Below are positions 1 to 5,236 of a stretch of 5,700 bases of DNA, in pieces. Position numbers and translations under genes: made by a program. The DNA comes from Gammaproteobacteria bacterium (GTDB lineage Bacteria; Pseudomonadota; Gammaproteobacteria; JABDGN01): assembly GCA_016763565.1 (NCBI GenBank), contig JAESTO010000107.1, positions 1 through 5,700 of the forward strand, written 5' to 3'. The notes below the pieces were generated by a model. It was not told the DNA's origin. It searched no databases and saw nothing but the letters and a program-made list of their open reading frames with translations. Numbering within the stretch: the stretch's first letter is position 1; each line of letters opens with the position of its first letter.

Positions 1-616
1 TAATGATTAATGCGTCACATTGCTCAAGCACTAAAAAAAACTGTTCTGGATTTTTTTCTTGTAATGCTTTATGTAGCTCTTGCCACACACGTTCAGCAAC
101 TAAGTAATCCAGCTCGCCAGAGGCGGCCATTTGTTGCATCAATTGCAATGTTTTTTCTGCGACGGTAAATCCTAAGTGTGAAAAACGTGCAGCGAAACGA
201 GCTATACGTAATACGCGCACAGGGTCTTCAACAAATGCTAGCGAGACATGGCGCAGTAATTTTTTTTGCAAATCAGCTTGACCACCATAAGGATCGATTA
301 AGTTTCCCTCTTCATCTTGAGCGATAGCATTAATCGTTAAATCACGGCGTTGTAAATCTTGCTTTAAAGTGACGTCAGCAGCAGCATGAAAATGAAAGCC
401 AGCATAGCCGTGCCCTGTTTTGCGTTCAGTACGTGCTAACGCATATTCTTCTTTGGTTTGTGGATGCAAGAAAACCGGAAAATTTTTGCCTACGGGTTTG
501 TAGGCAAGCGCACGCATTGTCTCTGTTGTGGCGCCAACGATCATCCAATCTTTTTCTTTAACGGGTAGGTTCAATAATGTATCGCGGATAGCGCCGCCGA
601 CTAAATAAGTTTTCAT
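1..616 (-). CDS. cca: tRNA nucleotidyltransferase (CCA-adding enzyme), N-terminal half, partial
   Basis: Adds or repairs the 3'-CCA end of tRNAs in the cytoplasm, using CTP and ATP without a nucleic acid template. Translation from the ATG at 616-614 gives 205 codons before the window edge, about half of a protein that is roughly 410 aa in E. coli. The class II nucleotidyltransferase motifs are in order: VGGAIRD (6-12), the metal-binding pair E21-x-D23 followed by W24, the [15 protein letters not shown] region (51-65), RRDLTINA (90-97), [12 protein letters not shown] (130-141) and ERVWQEL (175-181). The sequence follows E. coli Cca closely almost throughout. The first metal-binding position is Glu where E. 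coli has Asp21. The C-terminal part, with the HD domain if present, lies outside the window. No Shine-Dalgarno sequence precedes the ATG. The gene is divergent from the SRPBCC gene at 665. Identification is secure from the motifs. Confidence 0.96.
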   Translation of the reverse strand, partial: MKTYLVGGAIRDTLLNLPVKEKDWMIVGATTETMRALAYKPVGKNFPVFLHPQTKEEYALARTERKTGHGYAGFHFHAAADVTLKQDLQRRDLTINAIAQDEEGNLIDPYGGQADLQKKLLRHVSLAFVEDPVRVLRIARFAARFSHLGFTVAEKTLQLMQQMAASGELDYLVAERVWQELHKALQEKNPEQFFLVLEQCDALII

Positions 617-623
617 TAGTTAG

Positions 624-652
624 AGTATAATCAAAATTTTCTATTTAAACAA
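624..652 (-). promoter_or_regulatory. Candidate sigma-70 promoter for cca
   Basis: Read on the minus strand, TTGTTT (652-647) and TATACT (629-624) are separated by exactly 17 bp. Each differs from the sigma-70 consensus at one or two positions. The predicted transcription start falls around 617-618, one or two bases before the cca ATG at 616. The mRNA would then be leaderless or nearly so, which agrees with the absence of a ribosome binding site. The promoter is inferred from sequence only. Confidence 0.5.
626..631 (+). promoter_or_regulatory. Candidate -10 box for the SRPBCC gene
   Basis: A perfect TATAAT lies 33 bases before the ATG at 665. It overlaps the opposite-strand -10 of cca (624-629). 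No TTGACA-like -35 is visible 16-18 bp upstream, where the sequence is the A-rich 5' end of cca, and there is no extended TGn motif. The promoter is therefore weak or needs help. An AGGGGA ribosome binding site (654-659) follows downstream. Confidence 0.4.
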
Positions 653-664
653 CAGGGGAAAGAC

Positions 665-1093
665 ATGGCAGCAATTTACCATCAGATTGGCATTCAGGCA
701 GATAATCAAGAAGTGTATCGAGCATTAACTACCATTGAAGGCCTTTCAGGCTGGTGGACTAAAACCTCAGGCAATCCTGAAAGAGGTGGGGTTGTGAACT
801 TTCATTTTGGCGATATGTTATGTGTGATGAAAATTTTAGAGCAGGCGCCTGACAAAAAAGTGGTTTGGCAAAACACTGCGGGTAGCGATCAATGGCTCAA
901 TACAAAGTTAACTTTTGAGCTTGAAGTTGCGGGCAATGCAACATTGGTTAACTTTACTCATGCTGATTGGCAAGCGGTGACACCATTCATGCGGCATTGT
1001 AGTACTAAATGGGCTGTTTTTTTATTAAGTTTAGAGTGTTTTCTTGAGTCTGGAACAGGCAAGCCTTATCCTGATGATATTGCTGTGGATTAA
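665..1093 (+). CDS. SRPBCC / AHSA1-like domain protein (START-like fold)
   Basis: A 142-aa soluble cytoplasmic protein consisting of one SRPBCC (Bet v1/START-like) domain, close to the AHSA1-type 'SRPBCC domain-containing proteins' of about 140-150 aa. Features that place it are the N-terminal helix with GLSGWWT (26-32), the beta-strand run GGVVNFHFGD (41-50), the VVWQN strand (66-70), the HADW turn (99-102), and the long C-terminal helix beginning TKWAVFLLSLECFLESG (114-130) followed by GKPYPDDI (132-139). The family fold forms a deep hydrophobic pocket that binds lipids or other small ligands. The ligand here cannot be told from sequence, and annotation as an Hsp90 activator would overstate it. 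The ATG follows AGGGGA with a 5-base spacer. It is a single gene, divergent from cca and convergent with the transporter operon. There is no signal peptide or membrane segment. Confidence 0.85.
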   Translation: MAAIYHQIGIQADNQEVYRALTTIEGLSGWWTKTSGNPERGGVVNFHFGDMLCVMKILEQAPDKKVVWQNTAGSDQWLNTKLTFELEVAGNATLVNFTHADWQAVTPFMRHCSTKWAVFLLSLECFLESGTGKPYPDDIAVD

Positions 1094-1323
1094 ACTGGCT
1101 TCAGGCGGCAGAAGACAAACAGATTTTGTTTCTATAGGCTGTTATTTTATACAGAATACCTTCGTTTTTTATGCCAAATAAAAAAATAGCCTGCAGTTTC
1201 TAGAGAAAATCAGATTTTTAACGCTAATGAAAAGGATTAATCCGTTGTCAGCAGGGATTAACACGCGAGTCATTTCTTATTTTATGATTAATAATCGGAG
1301 ACGTTGGTTGTATCTTGATTGAA
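1094..1323. other. Convergent intergenic gap, no gene seen
   Basis: These 230 bp lie between the stop of the SRPBCC gene and the stop of the minus-strand transporter operon. No reading frame of useful length, tRNA or known element is visible. Transcription from both sides should end here, but no strong GC-rich hairpin with a T-tract exists. Weak structures are a long AT-rich inverted repeat (1136-1192) and a 7-bp stem TTAATCC/GGATTAA (1237-1243 with 1255-1261, 11-base loop). On the minus strand the 7-bp stem is followed three bases later by TTTT. The 10-bp palindrome GGATTAATCC (1234-1243) overlaps it. Any of these could assist termination, but none is convincing. Confidence 0.6.
1136..1192. 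repeat. Imperfect inverted repeat, 15-bp arms, 27-base loop
   Basis: The arm at 1136-1150 (AGGCTGTTATTTTAT) pairs with 1178-1192 (ATAAAAAAATAGCCT) at 14 of 15 positions, counting one G-T wobble. There is a single A-A mismatch. The base of the stem is AGGCT/AGCCT and the rest is A/T. It sits between convergent genes, so a bidirectional termination or mRNA 3'-end structure is possible. No T-tract follows either arm, and AT-rich sequence forms such pairings easily by chance. Confidence 0.4.
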
Positions 1324-2172
1324 TTAGTCTAAGGTTTGTCTATAACGTTTTACTGCAATAAACATGACGATAAGACAAAATAATAAAATGGGCCATAGAC
1401 TTGGCCACAAGTCTAACCATGAGCTACCCTTCAACAAAATACCACGCACGATGCGTAAAAAATGTGTGAGTGGTAATACGCTGCCGAGCCATTGAGCCCA
1501 TTGTGGCATGCCATAAAATGGAAACATAAAGCCAGATAATAAAATAGATGGCAAGAAAAAAAAGAAAGTCATTTGCATCGCTTGTAATTGATTTTTAGCT
1601 ACGGTAGAAAACATGATGCCCACCGCCAGGTTGGCCAAAATAAAGAGAAAAATACAGGCGCTTAACGTCACTAAACTGCCTTGCATTGGCACGTGAAATA
1701 AAAATCGTGCGGCGAGTAAAATTAAAAAAACTTGCAGGTAACCCACTACAATATACGGAGTGATTTTTCCTAGCATGACTTCTAGTGGTCGTACGGGTGT
1801 TGCTAATAAGCTTTCAATAGTGCCACGTTCACGTTCACGGGTAATAGCTAGCGAGGTAATAATCACCATAGTCATGGTTAAGATTACCCCAAGCAAACCA
1901 GGCACAATATTGTATTGGGTAATTGATTCTGGATTGTATTTATTGTGAATAATTAATTTAACCGGCGGCGGCTGAGTTTTTAGCTTAGCTAATGGTCCAC
2001 GCAAATCTTTATTAAATACGCTTTGTATTAATACATTCATTGCTACAGAGGCTTGGCCGACAGCTATCGGATCGGTTGCGTCGGTGGTTAATAAAATATG
2101 TGGGTGCAACCCACGTACTAAATCACGCGTGAAATGAGCAGGAATATTAACGACAAACAAAATTTTCCCCAT
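1324..2172 (-). CDS. C-terminal part of the ABC-2 permease
   Basis: This 282-aa open frame from the ATG at 2172 holds most of the permease. It contains the end of the periplasmic domain (1-86, with VVNIPAHFTRDLVRG and DATDPIAVG), membrane helices at about 88-110, 136-158, 168-190, 200-222 and 258-275, and the cytoplasmic coupling segment TRERERGTIESLLATPVRP (111-129) that contacts the ATPase. The ATG at 2172 has no ribosome binding site and corresponds to an internal Met of intact relatives. It is therefore probably not a true start, and the frame is open further upstream to 2307. Without the first membrane helix it is unlikely to work, although reinitiation after the fragment ending at 2118 cannot be excluded. 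Confidence 0.55.
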   Translation of the reverse strand: MGKILFVVNIPAHFTRDLVRGLHPHILLTTDATDPIAVGQASVAMNVLIQSVFNKDLRGPLAKLKTQPPPVKLIIHNKYNPESITQYNIVPGLLGVILTMTMVIITSLAITRERERGTIESLLATPVRPLEVMLGKITPYIVVGYLQVFLILLAARFLFHVPMQGSLVTLSACIFLFILANLAVGIMFSTVAKNQLQAMQMTFFFFLPSILLSGFMFPFYGMPQWAQWLGSVLPLTHFLRIVRGILLKGSSWLDLWPSLWPILLFCLIVMFIAVKRYRQTLD

Positions 2173-2459
2173 GACCAGTAGGTGATTGGCTTGTGCTTCG
2201 CTATTAACGCCATCAATAAACGAAGATAATTGGAGTTTTTCATGCCCGTTGTTAAATCGCGGGTAAAGATACTGTGATCGGCACTGAGTAAAACCGTGGG
2301 TAAATACTTAGGATTACTATTAATAGCATAGCCAAATAATAGTAGTTGAATAAGAGGGATGCCAACGATCATTGCAAAAGTCATACGATCACGGCGTATT
2401 TGAATAAATTCTTTAATGATAATGGCAGCTAAACGAGACCAAGAAAAAATATTATTCAT
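2118..2459 (-). CDS. N-terminal fragment of the ABC-2 permease
   Basis: If the frameshift is real, translation from the ATG at 2459 yields only 113 aa. The first 80 are authentic: a basic amphipathic N-terminus (IIIKEFIQIRRDRMTF, 13-28) typical of ABC-2 permeases, a membrane helix (about 30-46), and the start of the periplasmic loop with SADHSIFTRDL (59-69). About 33 out-of-frame residues follow before a stop at 2120-2118. The frame is also open upstream to an ATG at 2480, inside the ATPase gene. The 2459 start is preferred because AGGA precedes it at a good distance and family members begin near this point. Alone, this piece cannot form a channel. Confidence 0.6.
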   Translation of the reverse strand: MNNIFSWSRLAAIIIKEFIQIRRDRMTFAMIVGIPLIQLLLFGYAINSNPKYLPTVLLSADHSIFTRDLTTGMKNSNYLRLLMALIAKHKPITYWSWGKFCLSLIFLLISRVI

Positions 2460-3369
2460 AGTTATCCTGGGTTTTATCAACTAAATAAATAAACACATCT
2501 TCTAAACTGGCGTGTACTTGTTGCCATTGGTATTGTTTGCGATAAGGGGCAATAGCGGTTGTTAATAAGGTTTCATTTTTCCCGGTGATGTGTAGCGTAT
2601 TGCCAAAAGGTGCGACTTGATCAATGCCAGGTTGATGGTTTAGTTTGGCAGCTAAAGCTGATAAATGATCGCCAGTTGCTTGCCAAGTGATTAATTGTGC
2701 GGCATCAATAACTTCATTCATAGTGCCACGCGTTAAAATATTACCCTGTGCAATATATGCCAAACGATGACACCGCTCGGCTTCATCCATGTAATGCGTG
2801 CTGACTAAGGTCGTGATGCCTTCATCGGCGAGTTGATGGATATTATCCCAAAAGTGGCGACGTGCTTTAGGGTCAACACCCGCAGTAGGCTCATCGAGCA
2901 ATAGCAGCTTAGGTTGATGCAACATTGCAGCCGTTAATGCTAAACGTTGTTTCCAACCACCGGATAAGTTACCCGCTAATTGTTTGCTACGCTCCTTGCT
3001 AAAGCCAAAGCGATCCAAGCATTCATTAATGCGGTTTTTTTTGTTAGCAATTTGCTGAATGCGTGCGGCAAATTCTAAATTTTCACGAATAGTTAAATCT
3101 TTATAAAGGCTAAAATATTGTGTCATGTAGCCAACTTGGCGTTTAATTAAACTCGCTTCTTTAATTATGTCATAACCTAAACATTGCCCTTTGGCAGAAT
3201 CGGGTGTTAATAACCCACAAAGCATGCGAATAGTGGTGGTTTTGCCACTGCCATTAGGGCCAAGAAAGCCATAAATTTCTCCAGCATTAACTTGCAAAGC
3301 GATATTATTTACCACTCGTTTGTTGCCAAATGATTTGTTGAGATGTTTTACATCGATAACATAACTCAT
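2452..3369 (-). CDS. ABC exporter ATP-binding protein (YbhF-like half)
   Basis: A 305-aa cytoplasmic ATPase that powers the ABC-2 permease encoded next to it. All nucleotide-binding motifs are intact: Walker A GPNGSGKTT (37-45, K43), Q-loop Q84 in YMTQ, signature LSGGWKQR (135-142), Walker B LLLLDEP (155-161) with catalytic E160, D-loop AGVD (163-166) and switch H192. The 'SGGWKQRLAL' form of the signature is typical of the YbhF/drug- and polysaccharide-export group. Residues about 220-305 form the C-terminal extension common to ABC-2 export ATPases. E. coli YbhF and RbbA carry two ATPase domains, but this protein has one, so it must act as a homodimer. Its ATG shares four bases (ATGA) with the stop of the fusion-protein gene and has no ribosome binding site of its own, which indicates translational coupling. 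The permease start overlaps its end. Confidence 0.95.
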   Translation of the reverse strand: MSYVIDVKHLNKSFGNKRVVNNIALQVNAGEIYGFLGPNGSGKTTTIRMLCGLLTPDSAKGQCLGYDIIKEASLIKRQVGYMTQYFSLYKDLTIRENLEFAARIQQIANKKNRINECLDRFGFSKERSKQLAGNLSGGWKQRLALTAAMLHQPKLLLLDEPTAGVDPKARRHFWDNIHQLADEGITTLVSTHYMDEAERCHRLAYIAQGNILTRGTMNEVIDAAQLITWQATGDHLSALAAKLNHQPGIDQVAPFGNTLHITGKNETLLTTAIAPYRKQYQWQQVHASLEDVFIYLVDKTQDNYE

Positions 3370-4322
3370 TTGAGATAGACGGTTACAGGTTGTCCAGGAT
3401 GGTATTGCAAGGGATTTTGTCTGGGAATAGCTTCTACGCGATAGGTTAATTTATCCATGCGTTTACGGCTATAAATAACCGGCGGCGTGTATTCAGCTTG
3501 TGGTGATATAAAATTAATAGTGGCGGTAAATGTTTTATTCCCCCCTGCTTCTTTCACCTTGATTTTTTTGCCTATTTTAATTTTTGTTAATTGCGGTGTC
3601 GGCACAAAAAAGATAACTCTAATTTCGTGCGGATCTAAAATAGCTAATACCGGTTGTTCTTGTTTCACTACCTCGCCGGGACGAAAATAGGTGTCAAATA
3701 CCACACCACTAACAGGTGCTGTAACTGTTTCTTCTTGCAAGCGCCATTGTGCTTGTTGCAGTGTGGCTTGCCTAGCCGTCACTCGTGCCTGTGCAGCTTT
3801 AATTGCATCAATGCGTGCAGTTAGTTTCGCGGTGGTTAAATTTTCTTTTAGCTCTATTAATTTTTGTTGTAAGTTTTTTACGTCGGCAAGTGATTTATCA
3901 TAACGTTGTTTTTGAATGTGGCCACTGAGGAATAAACTGTGATAGCGCGCCTCAGTTTTCTGAGAAAATTGCAACTGTGCCAGCACTTGTTTTTGCTGTG
4001 CTTGAATTGCTGCTAATTCACTGGGGCGTTTACCCTTTTGCAAATTAGCTAAATTAGCTTGTGCTCGTTGTAGCACAGCTTGTGCTTGTTTTACCGCAGC
4101 ATATTGTGGTTGTGGAATAAGTTGATAAAGTGCTTGTCGTTGCTTAACCATCATGCCACGATGCACCTGTAAGGTTTGTAAGGCACCACTTGCTTGTGAT
4201 GCGATATACGTTAAGCGACCTTCAACATAGCCTTGATACGATGCTTGTGGTTTATGATCACAACCATATAAAAAGTTTATCAGCAACAATAGGAAGAAAA
4301 TTTTATGTGTGAACAGACGCAT
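3366..4322 (-). CDS. HlyD-type membrane fusion lipoprotein (YbhG/YhiI-like)
   Basis: A 318-aa periplasmic adaptor linking the inner-membrane ABC exporter to an outer-membrane channel. Residues 1-20 are a signal peptide with a hydrophobic core (IFFLLLLINF), ending in the lipobox LYG-C21. Asp at +2 (D22) is the known Lol-avoidance residue, so the protein should stay anchored in the inner membrane. The first half-lipoyl region is about 30-68. A long Ala/Gln-rich coiled-coil hairpin follows (about 72-198). The second lipoyl half is TAPVSGVVFDTYFRPGEVVK (201-220), then a beta-barrel with ISPQAEYTPPVIYSRKR (272-288) and the end motif HPGQPVTVYL (308-317). The last two are close to YbhG/YhiI. It is the first gene of the operon, with a palindrome directly upstream. 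The start is the only ATG before the signal peptide. A weak TGGA lies 8 bases before it. No TolC-like partner is in the window, and the substrate is unknown. Confidence 0.93.
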   Translation of the reverse strand: MRLFTHKIFFLLLLINFLYGCDHKPQASYQGYVEGRLTYIASQASGALQTLQVHRGMMVKQRQALYQLIPQPQYAAVKQAQAVLQRAQANLANLQKGKRPSELAAIQAQQKQVLAQLQFSQKTEARYHSLFLSGHIQKQRYDKSLADVKNLQQKLIELKENLTTAKLTARIDAIKAAQARVTARQATLQQAQWRLQEETVTAPVSGVVFDTYFRPGEVVKQEQPVLAILDPHEIRVIFFVPTPQLTKIKIGKKIKVKEAGGNKTFTATINFISPQAEYTPPVIYSRKRMDKLTYRVEAIPRQNPLQYHPGQPVTVYLK

Positions 4323-4329
4323 TGTAGGT

Positions 4330-4355
4330 ATCCAGTTGAGTTAACACAACTGGAT
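4330..4355. promoter_or_regulatory. 26-bp near-perfect palindrome upstream of the export operon (candidate operator or RBS hairpin)
   Basis: The half-site ATCCAGTTG-A-GTT is mirrored by AAC-A-CAACTGGAT. Twelve of 13 pairs match, and the single mismatch is A-A. It ends 7 bases before the ATG of the fusion-protein gene (4322) and overlaps the candidate -10 at 4354-4359. This is a normal place for a repressor dimer. In the mRNA it would fold into a hairpin whose 3' arm contains the only Shine-Dalgarno-like bases (GGA, 4333-4331). No regulator gene is present in the window. Confidence 0.6.
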
Positions 4356-4359
4356 TGTA
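4354..4359 (-). promoter_or_regulatory. Candidate -10 box for the export operon
   Basis: TACAAT on the minus strand differs from TATAAT at one base and lies 32-37 bases before the operon's first ATG. The hexamer 17 bp upstream (TAGCAA, 4382-4377) matches the -35 consensus poorly. Transcription would begin near 4347, inside the palindrome. Confidence 0.35.
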
Positions 4360-4420
4360 ACGTATGATAACAGTTATTGCTAGATTTTAAGGTTGCTTTT
4401 CAAAATATATCTTTTGTTAC

Positions 4421-4434
4421 TATGATGTTATAAA
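4421..4434 (+). promoter_or_regulatory. Candidate -10 region for the right-hand unknown genes
   Basis: Two overlapping-range -10-like hexamers lie here: TATGAT (4421-4426) and TATAAA (4429-4434). Neither has a good -35 at 16-18 bp. The closest is TTTCAA (4398-4403), 17 bp before TATGAT. In DNA this AT-rich such matches are common, so this is only the most plausible place for a promoter in the gap before 4541. Confidence 0.25.
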
Positions 4435-4463
4435 ATGTTAGATTGCCGAGGAGGCACTGCTTG

Positions 4464-4517
4464 ATGGTGCGTTTAAAAAAACCAGTCAGAGGACATCGAT
4501 ATCTGATCACGAGATAA
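4464..4517 (+). CDS. Possible 17-aa basic peptide with a strong RBS
   Basis: GAGGAGG (4448-4454) is the best Shine-Dalgarno sequence in the right half of the window. It lies 6 bases before a TTG (4461) and 9 before the ATG at 4464. That frame encodes only 17 residues (MVRLKKPVRGHRYLITR), rich in Arg and Lys, and stops 23 bases before the ATG at 4541. It could be a leader peptide coupled to the gene downstream. Alternatively, GAGGAGG may simply be Glu-Glu codons of a longer protein in the 4541 frame. The second explanation seems at least as likely. Confidence 0.2.
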   Translation: MVRLKKPVRGHRYLITR

Positions 4518-4540
4518 AAAATTTATTAAATTGTTATAGC

Positions 4541-5068
4541 ATGGCTGATGTGGAGCAAGGGTTCAGTTCTTCAGCTAAAAGCCATATGCCATTACATCAA
4601 GAAAAAAATGCGTATAAATTTTTTTATGAAGGCCAGTTTTCACAATGGGTTCGCGATGTTTATTCATTAATTAAGAGGCATGAAATAAAGACTAGCAAGC
4701 GATATGCTGCTGCAAAAATTATTGAACAGTTATTTTCTTCATTAAATAATCAGGAGAAATTGTTAAGGCTATTTGTAAATCAATCACAGCATATCAAAAA
4801 TAAACATTGCTTATTCAATCTTCACGCTAACAAAAAAAAATCTTTTTATGGCTATACGTTATTCCATGTGACGATAGATAGCCCATTAACAATCAAATAT
4901 TTTCAGACCTTAGATGTTTGGTTAATTATTTATGTTTTTTCTTTGACCTTAGGGCGTTATAAAGTTGAAAAAACCAGTGTTTTTGGTTTGCGTAGCAAAG
5001 AGACGGCCGCACTATATGCCAGGATAGCAGCCTGTTGTATTCATACACTCAATCAATTGTCTCCCTGA
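4541..5068 (+). CDS. Hypothetical protein, 175 aa
   Basis: Not recognised. The product is Lys- and aromatic-rich and probably soluble and mixed alpha/beta. It has no signal peptide. A short hydrophobic run (LDVWLIIYVFSLTLG, about 124-138) is flanked by charged residues and may be a buried strand or helix rather than a true membrane span. Clusters worth noting are FFYEGQFSQWVRD (27-39), a helical stretch SKRYAAAKIIEQLFSSL (52-68), and ETAALYARIAACCIHTL (154-170), which has two adjacent Cys. The ATG at 4541 has no Shine-Dalgarno sequence, and the frame is open for a further 33 codons upstream, so the true start may lie before it. The reading frame continues after the TGA into the next ORFs. The gene is divergent from the export operon and not obviously related to it. 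The region is more AT-rich than the transporter genes. Confidence 0.6.
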   Translation: MADVEQGFSSSAKSHMPLHQEKNAYKFFYEGQFSQWVRDVYSLIKRHEIKTSKRYAAAKIIEQLFSSLNNQEKLLRLFVNQSQHIKNKHCLFNLHANKKKSFYGYTLFHVTIDSPLTIKYFQTLDVWLIIYVFSLTLGRYKVEKTSVFGLRSKETAALYARIAACCIHTLNQLSP

Positions 5069-5143
5069 GTGGTCGTTACTTTTAATGATGTGTTTGTTAT
5101 AAAATTAAAGACTAATTTTTGGCAAAAAATTGATAGGGCATTA

Positions 5144-5227
5144 ATGAACCAACGAAAAGACAATGTGTTTGTTGAGCATAAATTACAAATTAAAAAGCTT
5201 ACAAAAACAGCCAATAATAAACGGTAG
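5144..5227 (+). CDS. Possible 27-aa ORF, or remnant of a longer gene
   Basis: An ATG at 5144, preceded by AGGG with a 5-base spacer, opens 27 Lys/Gln/Asn-rich residues (MNQRKDNVFVEHKLQIKKLT...) ending at TAG 5227. The same frame is open back to the GTG at 5069, which directly follows the TGA of the upstream ORF (52 aa in all, but with no ribosome binding site there). No function is recognisable. It is as likely to be the middle piece of a gene broken by nonsense mutations as an independent small gene. Confidence 0.2.
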   Translation: MNQRKDNVFVEHKLQIKKLTKTANNKR

Positions 5228-5236
5228 GATGGTCAA

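Larger units (their letters stand above)
1324..2459 (-). pseudogene. ABC-2 type export permease, frameshifted
   Basis: This is the membrane subunit of a YbhS/YbhR/YhhJ-type ABC-2 exporter in the inner membrane. The reading frame is broken: residues 1-80 are in one frame (2459-2220) and the rest is in the -1 frame down to the TAA at 1326-1324. Adding one T in the T-run of the coding strand at 2220-2218 restores a continuous 378-aa protein, the normal size for the family. The reading then runs ...NSNYLRFIDGVNSEAQ..., and the 'NSEAQA' segment matches the usual position of this family's first extracytoplasmic region. The restored protein has one N-terminal membrane helix, a large outside loop, then five more helices with the family signature RERERGTIESLLATPVRP. 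The start at 2459 overlaps the ATPase stop by 8 bases and has AGGA 5 bases upstream. A -1 indel mutation or a sequencing error both fit. Programmed slippage is less likely, because no good slippery heptamer lies at the switch. Confidence 0.85.

Noticed and set aside
1191..1217. TTTC/GAAA hairpin followed by ATTTTT as a terminator for the SRPBCC gene
   Set aside because: The stem is only four A/T-rich pairs with interior mismatches, so it is not credible as an intrinsic terminator.
1237..1261. TTAATCC/GGATTAA stem as the terminator of the export operon
   Set aside because: Only 7 mostly A/T base pairs, with a short, displaced TTTT on the minus strand. This is too weak to call.
1760..1948. Plus-strand ORF of 62 codons
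   Set aside because: It lies antisense within the permease coding sequence, has no homology signal, and is a shadow frame.
3487..3903. Two plus-strand ORFs of 67 and 70 codons
   Set aside because: Both are antisense to the fusion-protein gene. Their Cys/Ser/Ala-rich composition is what the complement of its coiled-coil codons produces.
4323..4540. A tRNA, riboswitch or attachment site in the divergent gap
   Set aside because: No cloverleaf, conserved aptamer core or direct repeats were found. Only the palindrome and weak promoter-like boxes are present.
5066..5227. Stop codon recoding (selenocysteine or TGA/TAG reassignment) in the right-hand frame
   Set aside because: TGA normally ends the fusion-protein gene here and TAA ends the others. 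Two different stops would need recoding, and no selenocysteine-type hairpin was seen, so nonsense mutation or separate genes fit better.
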